Below, in pieces: positions 1 through 13,155 of a stretch of DNA of 16,006 nt (position 1 is its first letter; each line of letters starts with the position of its first letter). The stretch is from Spirochaetales bacterium (GTDB lineage Bacteria; Spirochaetota; Spirochaetia; Treponematales; Rectinemataceae): positions 17,248 to 33,253 of the forward strand of contig JADLKI010000002.1 of NCBI GenBank assembly GCA_015657395.1, given 5' to 3'. The position numbers and the translations under genes were made by a program. The notes beneath the pieces were generated by a model. It made no database searches, had not been told where the DNA came from, and worked only from the letters and a program-made list of their open reading frames with translations.

Positions 1-1275
1 GGGATCGCGTTTGCGCCGGCCATCGTAAAGCTCTTCGGCTCCGACCCGGTCGAGACCACCATCCTTACGCGGATCATGTTTCCTTTTCTGGCGCTCGTCT
101 CCTTTGCTGCGCTTCTCCAGGGGATTCTGAATTCGCATGAGATCTTTGGTCCTTCCGGACTCGCGCCGATCCTCTTCAACCTCTGCTTCATCGTCGTACC
201 CTGGCTTGTGGGCAATCGCCTCGGCAATCCTGCGCGCGCGATGGCGGTAGGCGTGGTGATCGGCGGCCTGGCACAGGCCCTCGTTCAGGTGCCGGCCGTC
301 ATAAGGCTCGGCCCCCGCTTTGGGTTCATGAATCCTGCCCGCGCCTTCCGCAACCCGGGCATGCGCAAGGTCTTCGCGCTCATCGCCCCGACCATTCTCG
401 GTATGGCGGCGTACCAGGTCAACGATCTCGTGAGCACGGCCTTCGCGTCGCGCGCGGGCACGGGCGTGGCGTCGAGCCTCCAGTATTCCCTGCGCCTACA
501 GGAATTGATACTCGGCATCTTTGCGGTGTCGGCGGGCACAGTGCTGCTGCCGCGCCTCGCCGATGCCGTCCGGGAAGGCGCCTGGCGCGAATATTCGAGC
601 ACGCTGGGGAGCACGATGCGCACCCTGCTTTTGCTCACCGTACCGGTCGCGGTCTTTTCCATGGCCTTTCCGGAGCGCATAGTGACGCTTCTCTTCAAGA
701 GCGGCGACTTTTCGGATCTGTCGGTGCAGCTCACCGCGGGCGCGTTTTTCTGGCACCAGACAGGGCTTGTGTTCATCGCGATGAACCGGCTGATCGCGCC
801 GGCCTTCTACGCGCGCAGCGACACGAAGACGCCGACATGGGCTGGGATAGCGAGTTTCGGCGTGAATGTGGTCCTCGTGCTGGCGCTCGCCTACAGATTT
901 CAGGGGCCGGGGATCGCGTTCGCGCTCTCACTTTCGAGCGCGGTGAATACCGCTCTCCTGGTGAGGGCGCTCATCAGAGGAAATACCGAGGGCATCCGGG
1001 ACGAACTGTGGATGGCGCTCAAGTATATGCTGAAGATGCTGCTCTTTTCGGTCATCGCCGTGGTTCCGGCAATTTTTGCTGACAGGGCGGTTCTCGCAAG
1101 GGTCGGAACCGCGCACTCGCGGCTTGTGGCGGCGGGCGTCCCCCTGGTCGTGGCGACTCTCGTGTTCGCAGCGGTCGGCATCGGCCTCCTCGTGTTGACA
1201 AAAGATTCGGTTGCTGCTTCAATAACCAATGCATTCTCGCGGAAGACTCATGGGAGAGGCCCGTCGCAATCTTGA
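1..1275 (+). CDS. murJ: Lipid II flippase MurJ (MviN family), C-terminal part
   Basis: The reading frame is open from the first base, so the gene starts upstream; 424 codons plus the stop are visible. MurJ proteins usually have about 510-530 residues, so roughly the first 90-100 are missing. MurJ is an inner-membrane MOP-superfamily transporter that flips lipid II outward for peptidoglycan synthesis. Seen here: a run of hydrophobic helices, the segment LTRIMFPFL followed by LLQGILNS, and YSLRLQELILGIFAVSAGT ahead of VLLPRL, which fits the helix of the family carrying a functional arginine (codon at 493-495; equivalent to E. coli Arg270 by motif, inferred). A short polar tail follows the last helix. 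The TGA stop (1273-1275) lies inside the -35 box of the next promoter, so murJ probably belongs to an upstream transcription unit. Family identity is sure; only the N-terminus is unseen. Confidence 0.93.
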   Translation, partial: GIAFAPAIVKLFGSDPVETTILTRIMFPFLALVSFAALLQGILNSHEIFGPSGLAPILFNLCFIVVPWLVGNRLGNPARAMAVGVVIGGLAQALVQVPAVIRLGPRFGFMNPARAFRNPGMRKVFALIAPTILGMAAYQVNDLVSTAFASRAGTGVASSLQYSLRLQELILGIFAVSAGTVLLPRLADAVREGAWREYSSTLGSTMRTLLLLTVPVAVFSMAFPERIVTLLFKSGDFSDLSVQLTAGAFFWHQTGLVFIAMNRLIAPAFYARSDTKTPTWAGIASFGVNVVLVLALAYRFQGPGIAFALSLSSAVNTALLVRALIRGNTEGIRDELWMALKYMLKMLLFSVIAVVPAIFADRAVLARVGTAHSRLVAAGVPLVVATLVFAAVGIGLLVLTKDSVAASITNAFSRKTHGRGPSQS

Positions 1276-1300
1276 CACATCCCTCGACGAGTGATATATT
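1272..1300 (+). promoter_or_regulatory. Sigma70-type promoter for tRNA-Thr and downstream genes
   Basis: TTGACA at 1272-1277 and TATATT at 1295-1300 are separated by exactly 17 nt. Transcription would start near 1306-1308, about ten bases before tRNA-Thr. The bases after the -10 box (CGCCACGC) are GC-rich, like the discriminators of growth-rate and ppGpp-controlled stable-RNA promoters; that control is an inference. The -35 box contains the murJ stop codon. This is the best candidate for the start of the tRNA-rpmG-secE-nusG-ribosomal protein-rpoBC transcription unit. Confidence 0.75.
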
Positions 1301-1317
1301 CGCCACGCTCTATTTGC

Positions 1318-1390
1318 GCCCCTGTAGCTCAGTTGGCAGAGCATATCCATGGTAAGGATAAGGTCAACGGTTCGATTCCGTTCGGGGGCT
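1318..1390 (+). tRNA. trnT: tRNA-Thr, anticodon GGT
   Basis: A full cloverleaf can be drawn. The acceptor stem is GCCCCTG with CGGGGGC (one T-G pair), with discriminator T. The D arm is GCTC/GAGC. The anticodon stem TATCC/GGATA encloses ATGGTAA, with GGT at positions 34-36. The variable loop is AGGTC. The T stem AACGG/CCGTT closes TTCGATT. The 3' CCA is not encoded and must be added after transcription. GGT reads ACC and ACT threonine codons. It sits just downstream of a strong promoter and ahead of rpmG, so it is probably cut out of a mixed tRNA-mRNA transcript. Confidence 0.96.
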
Positions 1391-1455
1391 CGAATTTCAT
1401 AGTATGATTAGCCCGGCGTGCACGATTGTGGACCGCCGCGAAAGGAAAGGGAGCC

Positions 1456-1632
1456 ATGGCATCCAAGAAGAAACAGAACGTAGAGATCATCGCCCTTCAG
1501 TGCACTGAGTGCAAGCGCCGCAACTATACGACCAAGAAGAACCGCAAGACCTCTCAGGAGAAGCTCGAGCTCATGAAATATTGCAAGTGGGACCACAAGC
1601 ATACGCTGCACAAGGAAACAAAAGTCAAATAA
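1456..1632 (+). CDS. rpmG: 50S ribosomal protein L33
   Basis: This 58-residue basic protein matches L33 of the large ribosomal subunit, near the E site. Typical L33 features are [27 protein letters not shown] and [10 protein letters not shown]. It has the first zinc-ribbon pair C16-x2-C19, but the second pair is incomplete: C43 is followed by Asp46 and His47 where zinc-type L33 proteins carry a second Cys. The ATG is preceded by AAAGGGAG. A TTG at 1426 could extend the frame by ten residues, but those are not L33-like and lack a Shine-Dalgarno match. It lies between tRNA-Thr (65 nt upstream) and tRNA-Trp (7 nt downstream), an arrangement known from spirochaetes and other bacteria. Confidence 0.96.
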   Translation: MASKKKQNVEIIALQCTECKRRNYTTKKNRKTSQEKLELMKYCKWDHKHTLHKETKVK

Positions 1633-1639
1633 GCAGTTT

Positions 1640-1712
1640 AGGCCAGTAGCTCTAATGGTAGAGCGCCGGTCTCCAAAACCGGATGTTGTGGGTTCGAGTC
1701 CTACCTGGCCTG
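1640..1712 (+). tRNA. trnW: tRNA-Trp, anticodon CCA
   Basis: The cloverleaf has acceptor AGGCCAG/CTGGCCT (seven Watson-Crick pairs) and discriminator G, the usual tRNA-Trp base. The D arm is GCTC/GAGC. The anticodon stem CCGGT/ACCGG surrounds CTCCAAA with CCA at 34-36. The T stem GTGGG/CCTAC closes TTCGAGT. CCA is not encoded at the 3' end. It begins 7 nt after the rpmG stop and 70 nt before the secE start, so it is almost certainly processed from the same transcript. A tRNA-Trp directly before secE-nusG is a recurrent gene order in several bacterial phyla. Confidence 0.96.
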
Positions 1713-1782
1713 GTTATAAGAAAGCACGCGTGACGTTGCGCCTGTGCGTAGCGTAAAAGCGAAAGGGGTTCAAGGAGCCGCC

Positions 1783-1965
1783 ATGAAGAAGATCATCCAG
1801 TTCTTTAAAGACAGCTACGCAGAGCTTTCCAAAGTGGTGTGGCCGTCAAAAGACGATGTAATCGCCTCTACGAAAATCGTTGTTATCTCAACAGTTGCAA
1901 CGGCTCTTGTACTCGGCCTCATTGATTTCCTCATCGTTTTGGGAATCGAGGTCATTTTCCGATAA
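1783..1965 (+). CDS. secE: Preprotein translocase subunit SecE
   Basis: A 60-residue, single-span SecE of the short bacterial type. SecE clamps the two halves of the SecY channel in the inner membrane. The N-terminal amphipathic stretch ends in the family signature AELSKVVWPSKDDV (about residues 13-26), followed by one hydrophobic helix at about 29-57. The start was chosen at ATG 1783 because AAGGAG lies five bases upstream and the protein then has normal SecE length. An in-frame GTG at 1744 would add 13 residues without a convincing ribosome-binding site. It is followed 12 nt later by nusG, the standard pairing. Confidence 0.95.
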   Translation: MKKIIQFFKDSYAELSKVVWPSKDDVIASTKIVVISTVATALVLGLIDFLIVLGIEVIFR

Positions 1966-1977
1966 GGCAGAGAAGGG

Positions 1978-2535
1978 ATGGCAAAATCCTGGTATATTCT
2001 TCACGTTTACTCCGGCTATGAGAACAAGATTGAAAAGACGATCCGCATGCTCATAGATTCAGGCGAGCTCTCGCGCGATATCGTCACCGATGTCAAGGTT
2101 CCCGCCGAAGAGGTCTCGGAGGTAAAAGAGGGCAAGAAACGGACGGTTTCCAGAAAGATTCTGCCTGGCTATATCCTCGTGGAGATGGACCTCCCCGAAA
2201 ACGGATGGAAGGCGACCTGTGCGGTCATCCGCAACATAACCGGCGTCACGGGTTTTGTGGGCTCCGCCTCCAATGCGAGACCTCAGCCCATCACCATGGA
2301 GGAAGTGAAGCGCATACTTCAGCGCACCGGCGAGCTCAAGGGCGAACGGCCGGCGCATTTCCGCCAGACCTTCACGGTGGGCGAGCAGGTGAAGATAACG
2401 GAGGGTCCCTTCGAATCATTCTCGGGTGTCATCGATGAGGTGAACGCCGAGAAGAGCAAGCTCAAAGTGAGCGTGCAGATATTCGGTAGATCGACGCCTG
2501 TCGAAGTCGACATGGCGCAGGTCGAAAAGATTTAA
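1978..2535 (+). CDS. nusG: Transcription termination/antitermination factor NusG
   Basis: The protein has 185 residues, the usual NusG length. NusG binds the RNA polymerase clamp and links it to Rho or ribosomal protein S10. The NGN domain spans about residues 3-115 (WYILHVYSGYENKIEK at 5-20, LPGYILVEM at 62-70, VIRNITGVTGFVG at 83-95). The KOW domain spans about 130-185 (GEQVKITEGPFESFSG, then IFGRSTPVEV). The start is ATG 1978; AAGG of the preceding secE stop region and a purine run AGAAGGG just before the ATG supply the ribosome-binding site, so coupling to secE is likely. No truncation or odd residues seen. Confidence 0.97.
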   Translation: MAKSWYILHVYSGYENKIEKTIRMLIDSGELSRDIVTDVKVPAEEVSEVKEGKKRTVSRKILPGYILVEMDLPENGWKATCAVIRNITGVTGFVGSASNARPQPITMEEVKRILQRTGELKGERPAHFRQTFTVGEQVKITEGPFESFSGVIDEVNAEKSKLKVSVQIFGRSTPVEVDMAQVEKI

Positions 2536-2541
2536 GTGAAT

Positions 2542-2575
2542 GCTCCCGCCTGGGGCCTTTGTCCCGTGCGGGAGC
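2542..2575 (+). other. Stem-loop after nusG, no U-tract
   Basis: GCTCCCGC (2542-2549) pairs perfectly with GCGGGAGC (2568-2575). The inner GGGG/TCCC (2552-2555 with 2562-2565) extends the stem. There is no T-run afterwards, so it is not a standard intrinsic terminator; it could be an RNA-processing or mRNA 3'-end stabilising hairpin that separates secE-nusG from the L11 unit. A smaller hairpin follows at 2579-2591 (CCTCT/AGAGG). Confidence 0.6.
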
Positions 2576-2668
2576 AAGCCTCTTTGAGAGGTCAGTGATC
2601 TTTGTACAGCGGCATACCGGCACGGTTGTCGGCATGCTTCTCAGATAAGGGGTTTATACTCCAATGAT

Positions 2669-2720
2669 GGGAGTCCCTGCCCGAGAGGGACGCTATCCCG
2701 GCCAGTGAGTGCCGGGTATA
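2669..2720 (+). promoter_or_regulatory. Structured rplK leader, candidate autogenous control site
   Basis: Two tandem hairpins lie just upstream of the rplK ribosome-binding site (AGGAGA, 2728-2733). Hairpin A is GTCCCT (2673-2678) with AGGGAC (2686-2691). Hairpin B is CCCGGC (2697-2702) with GCCGGG (2711-2716), extended by TAT/ATA across a one-base bulge. GGGA at 2669-2672 can instead pair with TCCC at 2696-2699; this extends A with an asymmetric internal loop and breaks B. In other bacteria L1 represses its own L11-L1 mRNA at a structured leader here. That this is the L1 site is inference. A 14-codon ORF (ATG 2664 to TGA 2708) overlaps it. Confidence 0.45.
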
Positions 2721-2739
2721 CCACGATAGGAGAACGGCT

Positions 2740-3171
2740 ATGGCCAAGAAGAAAATTACTGCAATAGTCAAATTGCAGTGCCCCGCCGGCAAAGCGACGC
2801 CAGCTCCTCCCGTAGGTCCCGCCCTGGGGCCTCACGGTGTTTCTGCACCCATGTTCTGCCAGCAGTTCAATGAGCGCACGAAGAGCATGGAGCCGGGTCT
2901 CGTTATTCCGGCGATCATCACGATCTATCAGGACAAGACCTTCACCTTCATCCTGAAAACACCTCCCGCCAGCGTGCTCATCAAAAAGGCCTGCGGCATC
3001 GAAAAGGGGTCTTCGCTTCCCCAGAAAGACAAGGTGGCAAAGCTCTCCAAGGCAAAACTCGAAGAGATTGCGAAGCAGAAGCTTCCCGATCTCAACGCCA
3101 ACGATCTTGAAGCCGCGGAGCGCATCATCGCGGGTACTGCCCGTTCCATGGGCGTAGAAGTGGAGAAGTGA
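2740..3171 (+). CDS. rplK: 50S ribosomal protein L11
   Basis: A 143-residue L11, the usual size, which with 23S rRNA forms the GTPase-associated centre where EF-G and EF-Tu act. The N-terminal domain holds [20 protein letters not shown] (about 10-29), including the proline-rich segment to which thiostrepton-type antibiotics are known to bind. [18 protein letters not shown] lies around residue 67-84, and the RNA-binding C-terminal domain ends in [13 protein letters not shown]. The ATG is preceded by AGGAG at a 7-nt spacing. The stretch HGVSAPMF differs from the more familiar QGVNIMEF. Its stop is one base before the rplA ATG, so the two are translationally coupled. Confidence 0.97.
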   Translation: MAKKKITAIVKLQCPAGKATPAPPVGPALGPHGVSAPMFCQQFNERTKSMEPGLVIPAIITIYQDKTFTFILKTPPASVLIKKACGIEKGSSLPQKDKVAKLSKAKLEEIAKQKLPDLNANDLEAAERIIAGTARSMGVEVEK

Positions 3172-3172
3172 G

Positions 3173-3859
3173 ATGAAACACGGCAAGAAATACAACGAAG
3201 TGGTGAAGAAGGTCGATCCTTCGCAGGCGTATGAAGTCGGCGCCGCGTGCGCGCTCATAAGGGAGCTCAAGACTGCCAAATTCGACGAGACCGTCGAGGT
3301 GCACATCAGGCTCAACCTCAAGAAGAGCCAGTCCGTGCGCGACACCGTGGTTCTCCCCAACCAGTTCAGGGCGGAGAAGCGCATTCTCGTGTTCTGCAAG
3401 CCGGATCGCGTCAAGGAAGCCCTCGATGCCGGCGCCACCTATGCGGGCAGCGAGGAGCTCATCGAGAAGATCAAGGGCGGATGGCTCGATTTCGATATCG
3501 CGGTCGCGACGCCCGACATGATGAAGGACGTCGGCAAGCTCGGTATGGTGCTCGGACGCCGGGGACTCATGCCGAACCCGAAAACCGGCACCGTCTCCAA
3601 CGATCTCTCCGCAGCCCTCCACGAGCTGCGGAAGGGCCGCACCGAATACCGCACCGACAAATCAGGCATCATCCATCTGCCAGTCGGCAAAGTGTCCATG
3701 GACGCCGAAAAGATCGCCGAAAACCTCAGCACGCTCATGGAAGAAGTGAACCGCAAGCGTCCCGCTGATGCCAAAGGCGACTTTGTCGCTTCTGTCTATT
3801 TGACGCCGACCATGGGGCCGAGCGTCAAAGTCGCACAGAACAAATCGGAGAAGAGGTAA
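3173..3859 (+). CDS. rplA: 50S ribosomal protein L1
   Basis: A 228-residue L1, the protein of the mobile L1 stalk that escorts deacylated tRNA from the E site; in other bacteria it also represses its own operon. Recognised by FDETVEVHIRLNLK (37-50), GWLDFDIAVATPDMM, LGRRGLMPNPKTGTVS and the C-terminal LTPTMGPSVKV. The region normally read as LPHGTGK is LPNQFRAEK here (61-69), and GPRG is GRRG. The start ATG is one base after the rplK stop, with GGAG inside the rplK end as ribosome-binding site. Only 4 nt separate it from rplJ, so there is no room for a separate L10 leader. Confidence 0.97.
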   Translation: MKHGKKYNEVVKKVDPSQAYEVGAACALIRELKTAKFDETVEVHIRLNLKKSQSVRDTVVLPNQFRAEKRILVFCKPDRVKEALDAGATYAGSEELIEKIKGGWLDFDIAVATPDMMKDVGKLGMVLGRRGLMPNPKTGTVSNDLSAALHELRKGRTEYRTDKSGIIHLPVGKVSMDAEKIAENLSTLMEEVNRKRPADAKGDFVASVYLTPTMGPSVKVAQNKSEKR

Positions 3860-3863
3860 GACT

Positions 3864-4415
3864 ATGGCCATTAAAGCATCGAAAATCCAGCCGAAGAAAG
3901 TCGAAGCCATAGGCATGCTCAAAGAGATGATCTCTGGTTCGAACGATTTCATCTTCACCGAGTATCGCGGCCTCACGGTGGAGCGGATCACGGCGCTCAG
4001 ACACCAGCTGCGCGAGAAGGGTGTCAGGCTCCATGTCGTCAAGAACAACTTTGCGCGCCTGGCGTTTGAGGAGCTCGGGTATTCCAATGCGGTGGTGCCG
4101 GTCCTCAAGGGGCCGACGGCCGTCGCCTTTGTGAAGACCGATTCGAATGAGGTCGCCAAGATACTTCTTGACTTTGCGAAAGAGACACCCACCCTCGTCA
4201 TCAAGGGTGCGATGATCGATCGCCAGTTTATGGATACCAAGCAGATCGAGGCGTTCAGCAAACTGCCTGGCCGCAGCCAGCTCATTGCGATGCTCATGTC
4301 CGCCATGCAGGCACCCGCGCAGAACCTCGTCTATGTCATCAACGCGATTCCCACCAAGCTGGTGCGCGTGCTCAAGGCTATCGAGGAACAGAAGGCGCAG
4401 GCCGGCGCTAACTGA
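3864..4415 (+). CDS. rplJ: 50S ribosomal protein L10
   Basis: A 183-residue L10, the stalk base that holds L7/L12 dimers. Family signatures seen: FIFTEYRGLTVERITALRHQ (about 30-49), VRLHVVKNNFARLAF (54-68), LKGPTAVAF (85-93). The long C-terminal helix, about 135-183, carries L12-binding repeats and ends IEEQKAQAGAN. GAGAAGAGG at the rplA end supplies the ribosome-binding site. In many bacteria the L10-L12 complex represses translation at a leader upstream of rplJ; here the 4-nt spacing to rplA leaves none, so L10 should be made by coupling from L1. Confidence 0.97.
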   Translation: MAIKASKIQPKKVEAIGMLKEMISGSNDFIFTEYRGLTVERITALRHQLREKGVRLHVVKNNFARLAFEELGYSNAVVPVLKGPTAVAFVKTDSNEVAKILLDFAKETPTLVIKGAMIDRQFMDTKQIEAFSKLPGRSQLIAMLMSAMQAPAQNLVYVINAIPTKLVRVLKAIEEQKAQAGAN

Positions 4416-4427
4416 GCGGCGCTTGTG

Positions 4428-4527
4428 GGGCGCTGAAAGGCGCCCTCATCAAAAGGAAGGATCCGTCAGGCTTCGGACGCTGCCGTTCCTGTCGGAATTC
4501 GATAGAAAGCCTGTCCGTAGTGACGGG
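4428..4527 (+). promoter_or_regulatory. Structured rplJ-rplL intergenic region
   Basis: The 138-nt gap between L10 and L12 holds at least two clean hairpins: GGGCGC (4428-4433) with GCGCCC (4440-4445), loop TGAAAG; and CCTGTC (4510-4515) with GACGGG (4522-4527). Neither has a T-run. Between them lies AAGGAAGG (4453-4460), a good Shine-Dalgarno match with no standard start codon at proper distance. A TTG-started frame (4423-4536) ends in a TGA overlapping an ATG at 4533, just upstream of rplL. The region may tune the high L12:L10 ratio, by processing or altered translation, but this is inference. Confidence 0.4.
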
Positions 4528-4553
4528 CCAGCATGAAACAAGGAGAAGATAAT

Positions 4554-4943
4554 ATGGCAGCACTGACAAAAGAGCAAATCATCGACGCAATCGCCTCGAT
4601 GACCGTTCTCGAGATTTCCGATCTCGTAAAAGCGATGGAAGAGAAGTTTGGCGTCACCGCAGCCGCCCCCGTGGCCGTTGCAGCCGCTCCCGCAGCTGGC
4701 GCCGCAGCCGCCCCTGTCGAAGAGAAGACCGAGTTCACGGTCGTCCTCAAGGGCAATGTGCCGGCCGACAAAAAAATCGCTATTATTAAGGAAGTCCGTG
4801 TGATCACCGGCCTCGGCCTCAAGGAAGCGAAAGATCTCGTTGAAGCTGGCGACAAGCCCATCAAGGAGAATGTTCCCAAAGAGGAAGCCGAGAAAGTCAA
4901 GAAGCAGATCGAAGCTGCCGGTGGCGCTGTCGAGGTAAAGTAA
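4554..4943 (+). CDS. rplL: 50S ribosomal protein L7/L12
   Basis: A 129-residue stalk protein present as multiple dimers per ribosome, which recruits translational GTPases. The N-terminal dimerisation domain is [20 protein letters not shown]. An Ala/Pro-rich hinge covers about residues 38-60. The C-terminal factor-binding domain contains [20 protein letters not shown] and ends [10 protein letters not shown]. The start is ATG 4554, behind AAGGAGA at a 7-nt spacing, giving the standard N-terminus. An in-frame ATG at 4533 would overlap the ribosome-binding site and is unlikely. Small length excess is in the hinge. Confidence 0.97.
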   Translation: MAALTKEQIIDAIASMTVLEISDLVKAMEEKFGVTAAAPVAVAAAPAAGAAAAPVEEKTEFTVVLKGNVPADKKIAIIKEVRVITGLGLKEAKDLVEAGDKPIKENVPKEEAEKVKKQIEAAGGAVEVK

Positions 4944-4970
4944 CCGAAGCGTTTTCGATGTGTTTGCGGA

Positions 4971-5121
4971 AGGGGACCGCGATGTCTGACCACGGAGTGG
5001 TCCCTCCGTTTTCAGGATGCATTCGGCTTTTGCGGAGTGCCTCCTGATGACGGAAAGATTGAAGGCGCTGCGGCCCGTTGCCGTCAGCGCATGGACCTTT
5101 GACCCGCGCGCCCGGGCGCGC
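4971..5121 (+). promoter_or_regulatory. Structured rplL-rpoB intergenic region
   Basis: The 193-nt gap is packed with stems. Alternative 1: GGGACC (4973-4978) with GGTCCC (4999-5004). Alternative 2, mutually exclusive: GACCAC (4988-4993) with GTGGTC (4997-5002). Next: AGGA-GCATTC (5014-5024) with GAGTGC-TCCT (5035-5045), one mismatch. Next: GCGCTG+CGGC (5065-5074) with GCCG+CAGCGC (5080-5090), one bulge. Last: a perfect 16-bp palindrome, 5106-5121, ending 2 nt before the rpoB Shine-Dalgarno sequence. E. coli has an attenuator and an RNase III site in this same gap; equivalence here is inference. GCGCATGGA is directly repeated at 5087-5095 and 5118-5126. Confidence 0.5.
4982..5047 (+). CDS. 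Candidate small ORF 1 upstream of rpoB (21 aa)
   Basis: ATG 4982 is preceded by AAGGGG at a 6-nt spacing and the frame runs to TGA 5045-5047. The peptide begins MSDHGVVPPF and ends LLRSAS. No family is recognised. Its stop overlaps the start of the next small ORF as TGATG, the usual form of translational coupling. It covers the mutually exclusive hairpins in this gap, so its translation would alter their folding, as with leader peptides. Short ORFs are common by chance in GC-rich DNA, so coding is unproven. Confidence 0.3.
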   Translation: MSDHGVVPPFSGCIRLLRSAS

Positions 5122-5133
5122 ATGGAGGGGTAA
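5047..5133 (+). CDS. Candidate small ORF 2 upstream of rpoB (28 aa)
   Basis: ATG 5047 overlaps the stop of small ORF 1 and has GGAG at 5034-5037 upstream. The peptide starts MTERLKALRPVAVSAW and is rich in Arg. Its TAA (5131-5133) is 3 nt before the rpoB ATG, and its last codons contain the rpoB ribosome-binding site. It is in the same frame as rpoB, so readthrough of that single TAA would add 30 residues to RpoB. It might couple rpoB translation to the upstream genes. No homolog is recognised; coding is unproven. Confidence 0.3.
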   Translation: MTERLKALRPVAVSAWTFDPRARARMEG

Positions 5134-5136
5134 CGG

Positions 5137-8631
<3,495 letters not shown>

Positions 8632-8661
8632 AGTGTTGAGGCGCCACTGGAACATAGCTGA

Positions 8662-8709
8662 TGGCATGATGTATGCCACGTACAGGTTGTGCCACGGCAC
8701 GAGCTGTAC
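8662..8709 (+). promoter_or_regulatory. Tandem hairpins in the rpoB-rpoC gap
   Basis: TGGCAT (8662-8667) pairs with ATGCCA (8673-8678) around a 5-nt loop. GTACAG (8680-8685) pairs with CTGTAC (8704-8709), enclosing a second stem, GTGC (8689-8692) with GCAC (8697-8700), across a 3x3 internal loop. Both stems are perfect and there is no T-run. The second one ends about 10 nt before the rpoC Shine-Dalgarno sequence. Possible roles are RNA processing or control of rpoC translation; no known regulator can be named. Confidence 0.45.
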
Positions 8710-8728
8710 CGATGCCCGAAGGGGGTAG
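8666..8728 (+). CDS. Candidate small ORF before rpoC (20 aa)
   Basis: ATGATG starts at 8666 and the frame ends at TAG 8726-8728, one base before the rpoC ATG. Its last codons form the rpoC ribosome-binding site (AAGGGGG). The peptide begins [11 protein letters not shown] and ends TDARRG. No convincing Shine-Dalgarno sequence precedes it, and its codons coincide with the hairpins above, so chance is a good alternative. It is listed because the gap before rpoB holds small ORFs ending at the same kind of position. Confidence 0.15.
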   Translation: MMYATYRLCHGTSCTDARRG

Positions 8729-8729
8729 C

Positions 8730-13082
<4,353 letters not shown>

Positions 13083-13091
13083 ATAGAGAAG

Positions 13092-13118
13092 GCCGGAACC
13101 GCCTGTGGCGGCCCCGGC
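13092..13118 (+). terminator. GC-rich hairpin after rpoC
   Basis: GCCGG (13092-13096) pairs with CCGGC (13114-13118), and CCGCC (13099-13103) with GGCGG (13107-13111), across a 2x2 internal loop with loop TGT. The following bases TCTTGACATATATT are only weakly T-rich, so termination may be partial. The next promoter begins 2 nt later, which supports a transcript boundary after rpoBC. Confidence 0.5.
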
Positions 13119-13120
13119 TC

Positions 13121-13150
13121 TTGACATATATTGTGCGAGAAAGGTATTCT
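13121..13150 (+). promoter_or_regulatory. Sigma70-type promoter for rpsL-rpsG
   Basis: TTGACA (13121-13126) and TATTCT (13145-13150) are separated by 18 nt. Transcription would begin near 13156-13158, about 107 nt before rpsL. This gives S12 and S7 a transcript independent of the rpoBC unit, or adds to readthrough from it. Confidence 0.65.
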
Positions 13151-13155
13151 ACACC

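Noticed and set aside
1693..1720. Possible secE promoter using TTCGAG in tRNA-Trp and TATAAG after it
   Set aside because: The -35 part is simply the conserved T loop of the tRNA. The same false pattern arises after tRNA-Thr (TATGAT at 1403-1408).
2626..2660. Possible promoter before rplK (TTGTCG ... TATACT)
   Set aside because: TATACT at 2655-2660 is good, but TTGTCG is 23 nt away and the bases at 16-18 nt spacing do not resemble a -35 box.
4461..4505. Possible 14-codon ORF behind AAGGAAGG in the rplJ-rplL gap
   Set aside because: The only suitably placed start would be ATC, which is very rare; no ATG, GTG or TTG is available.
8673..8729. Extended rpoC start at 8673
   Set aside because: The 19 extra residues are not RpoC-like, overlap the hairpins, and lack a ribosome-binding site, whereas ATG 8730 has AAGGGGG and the conserved N-terminus.
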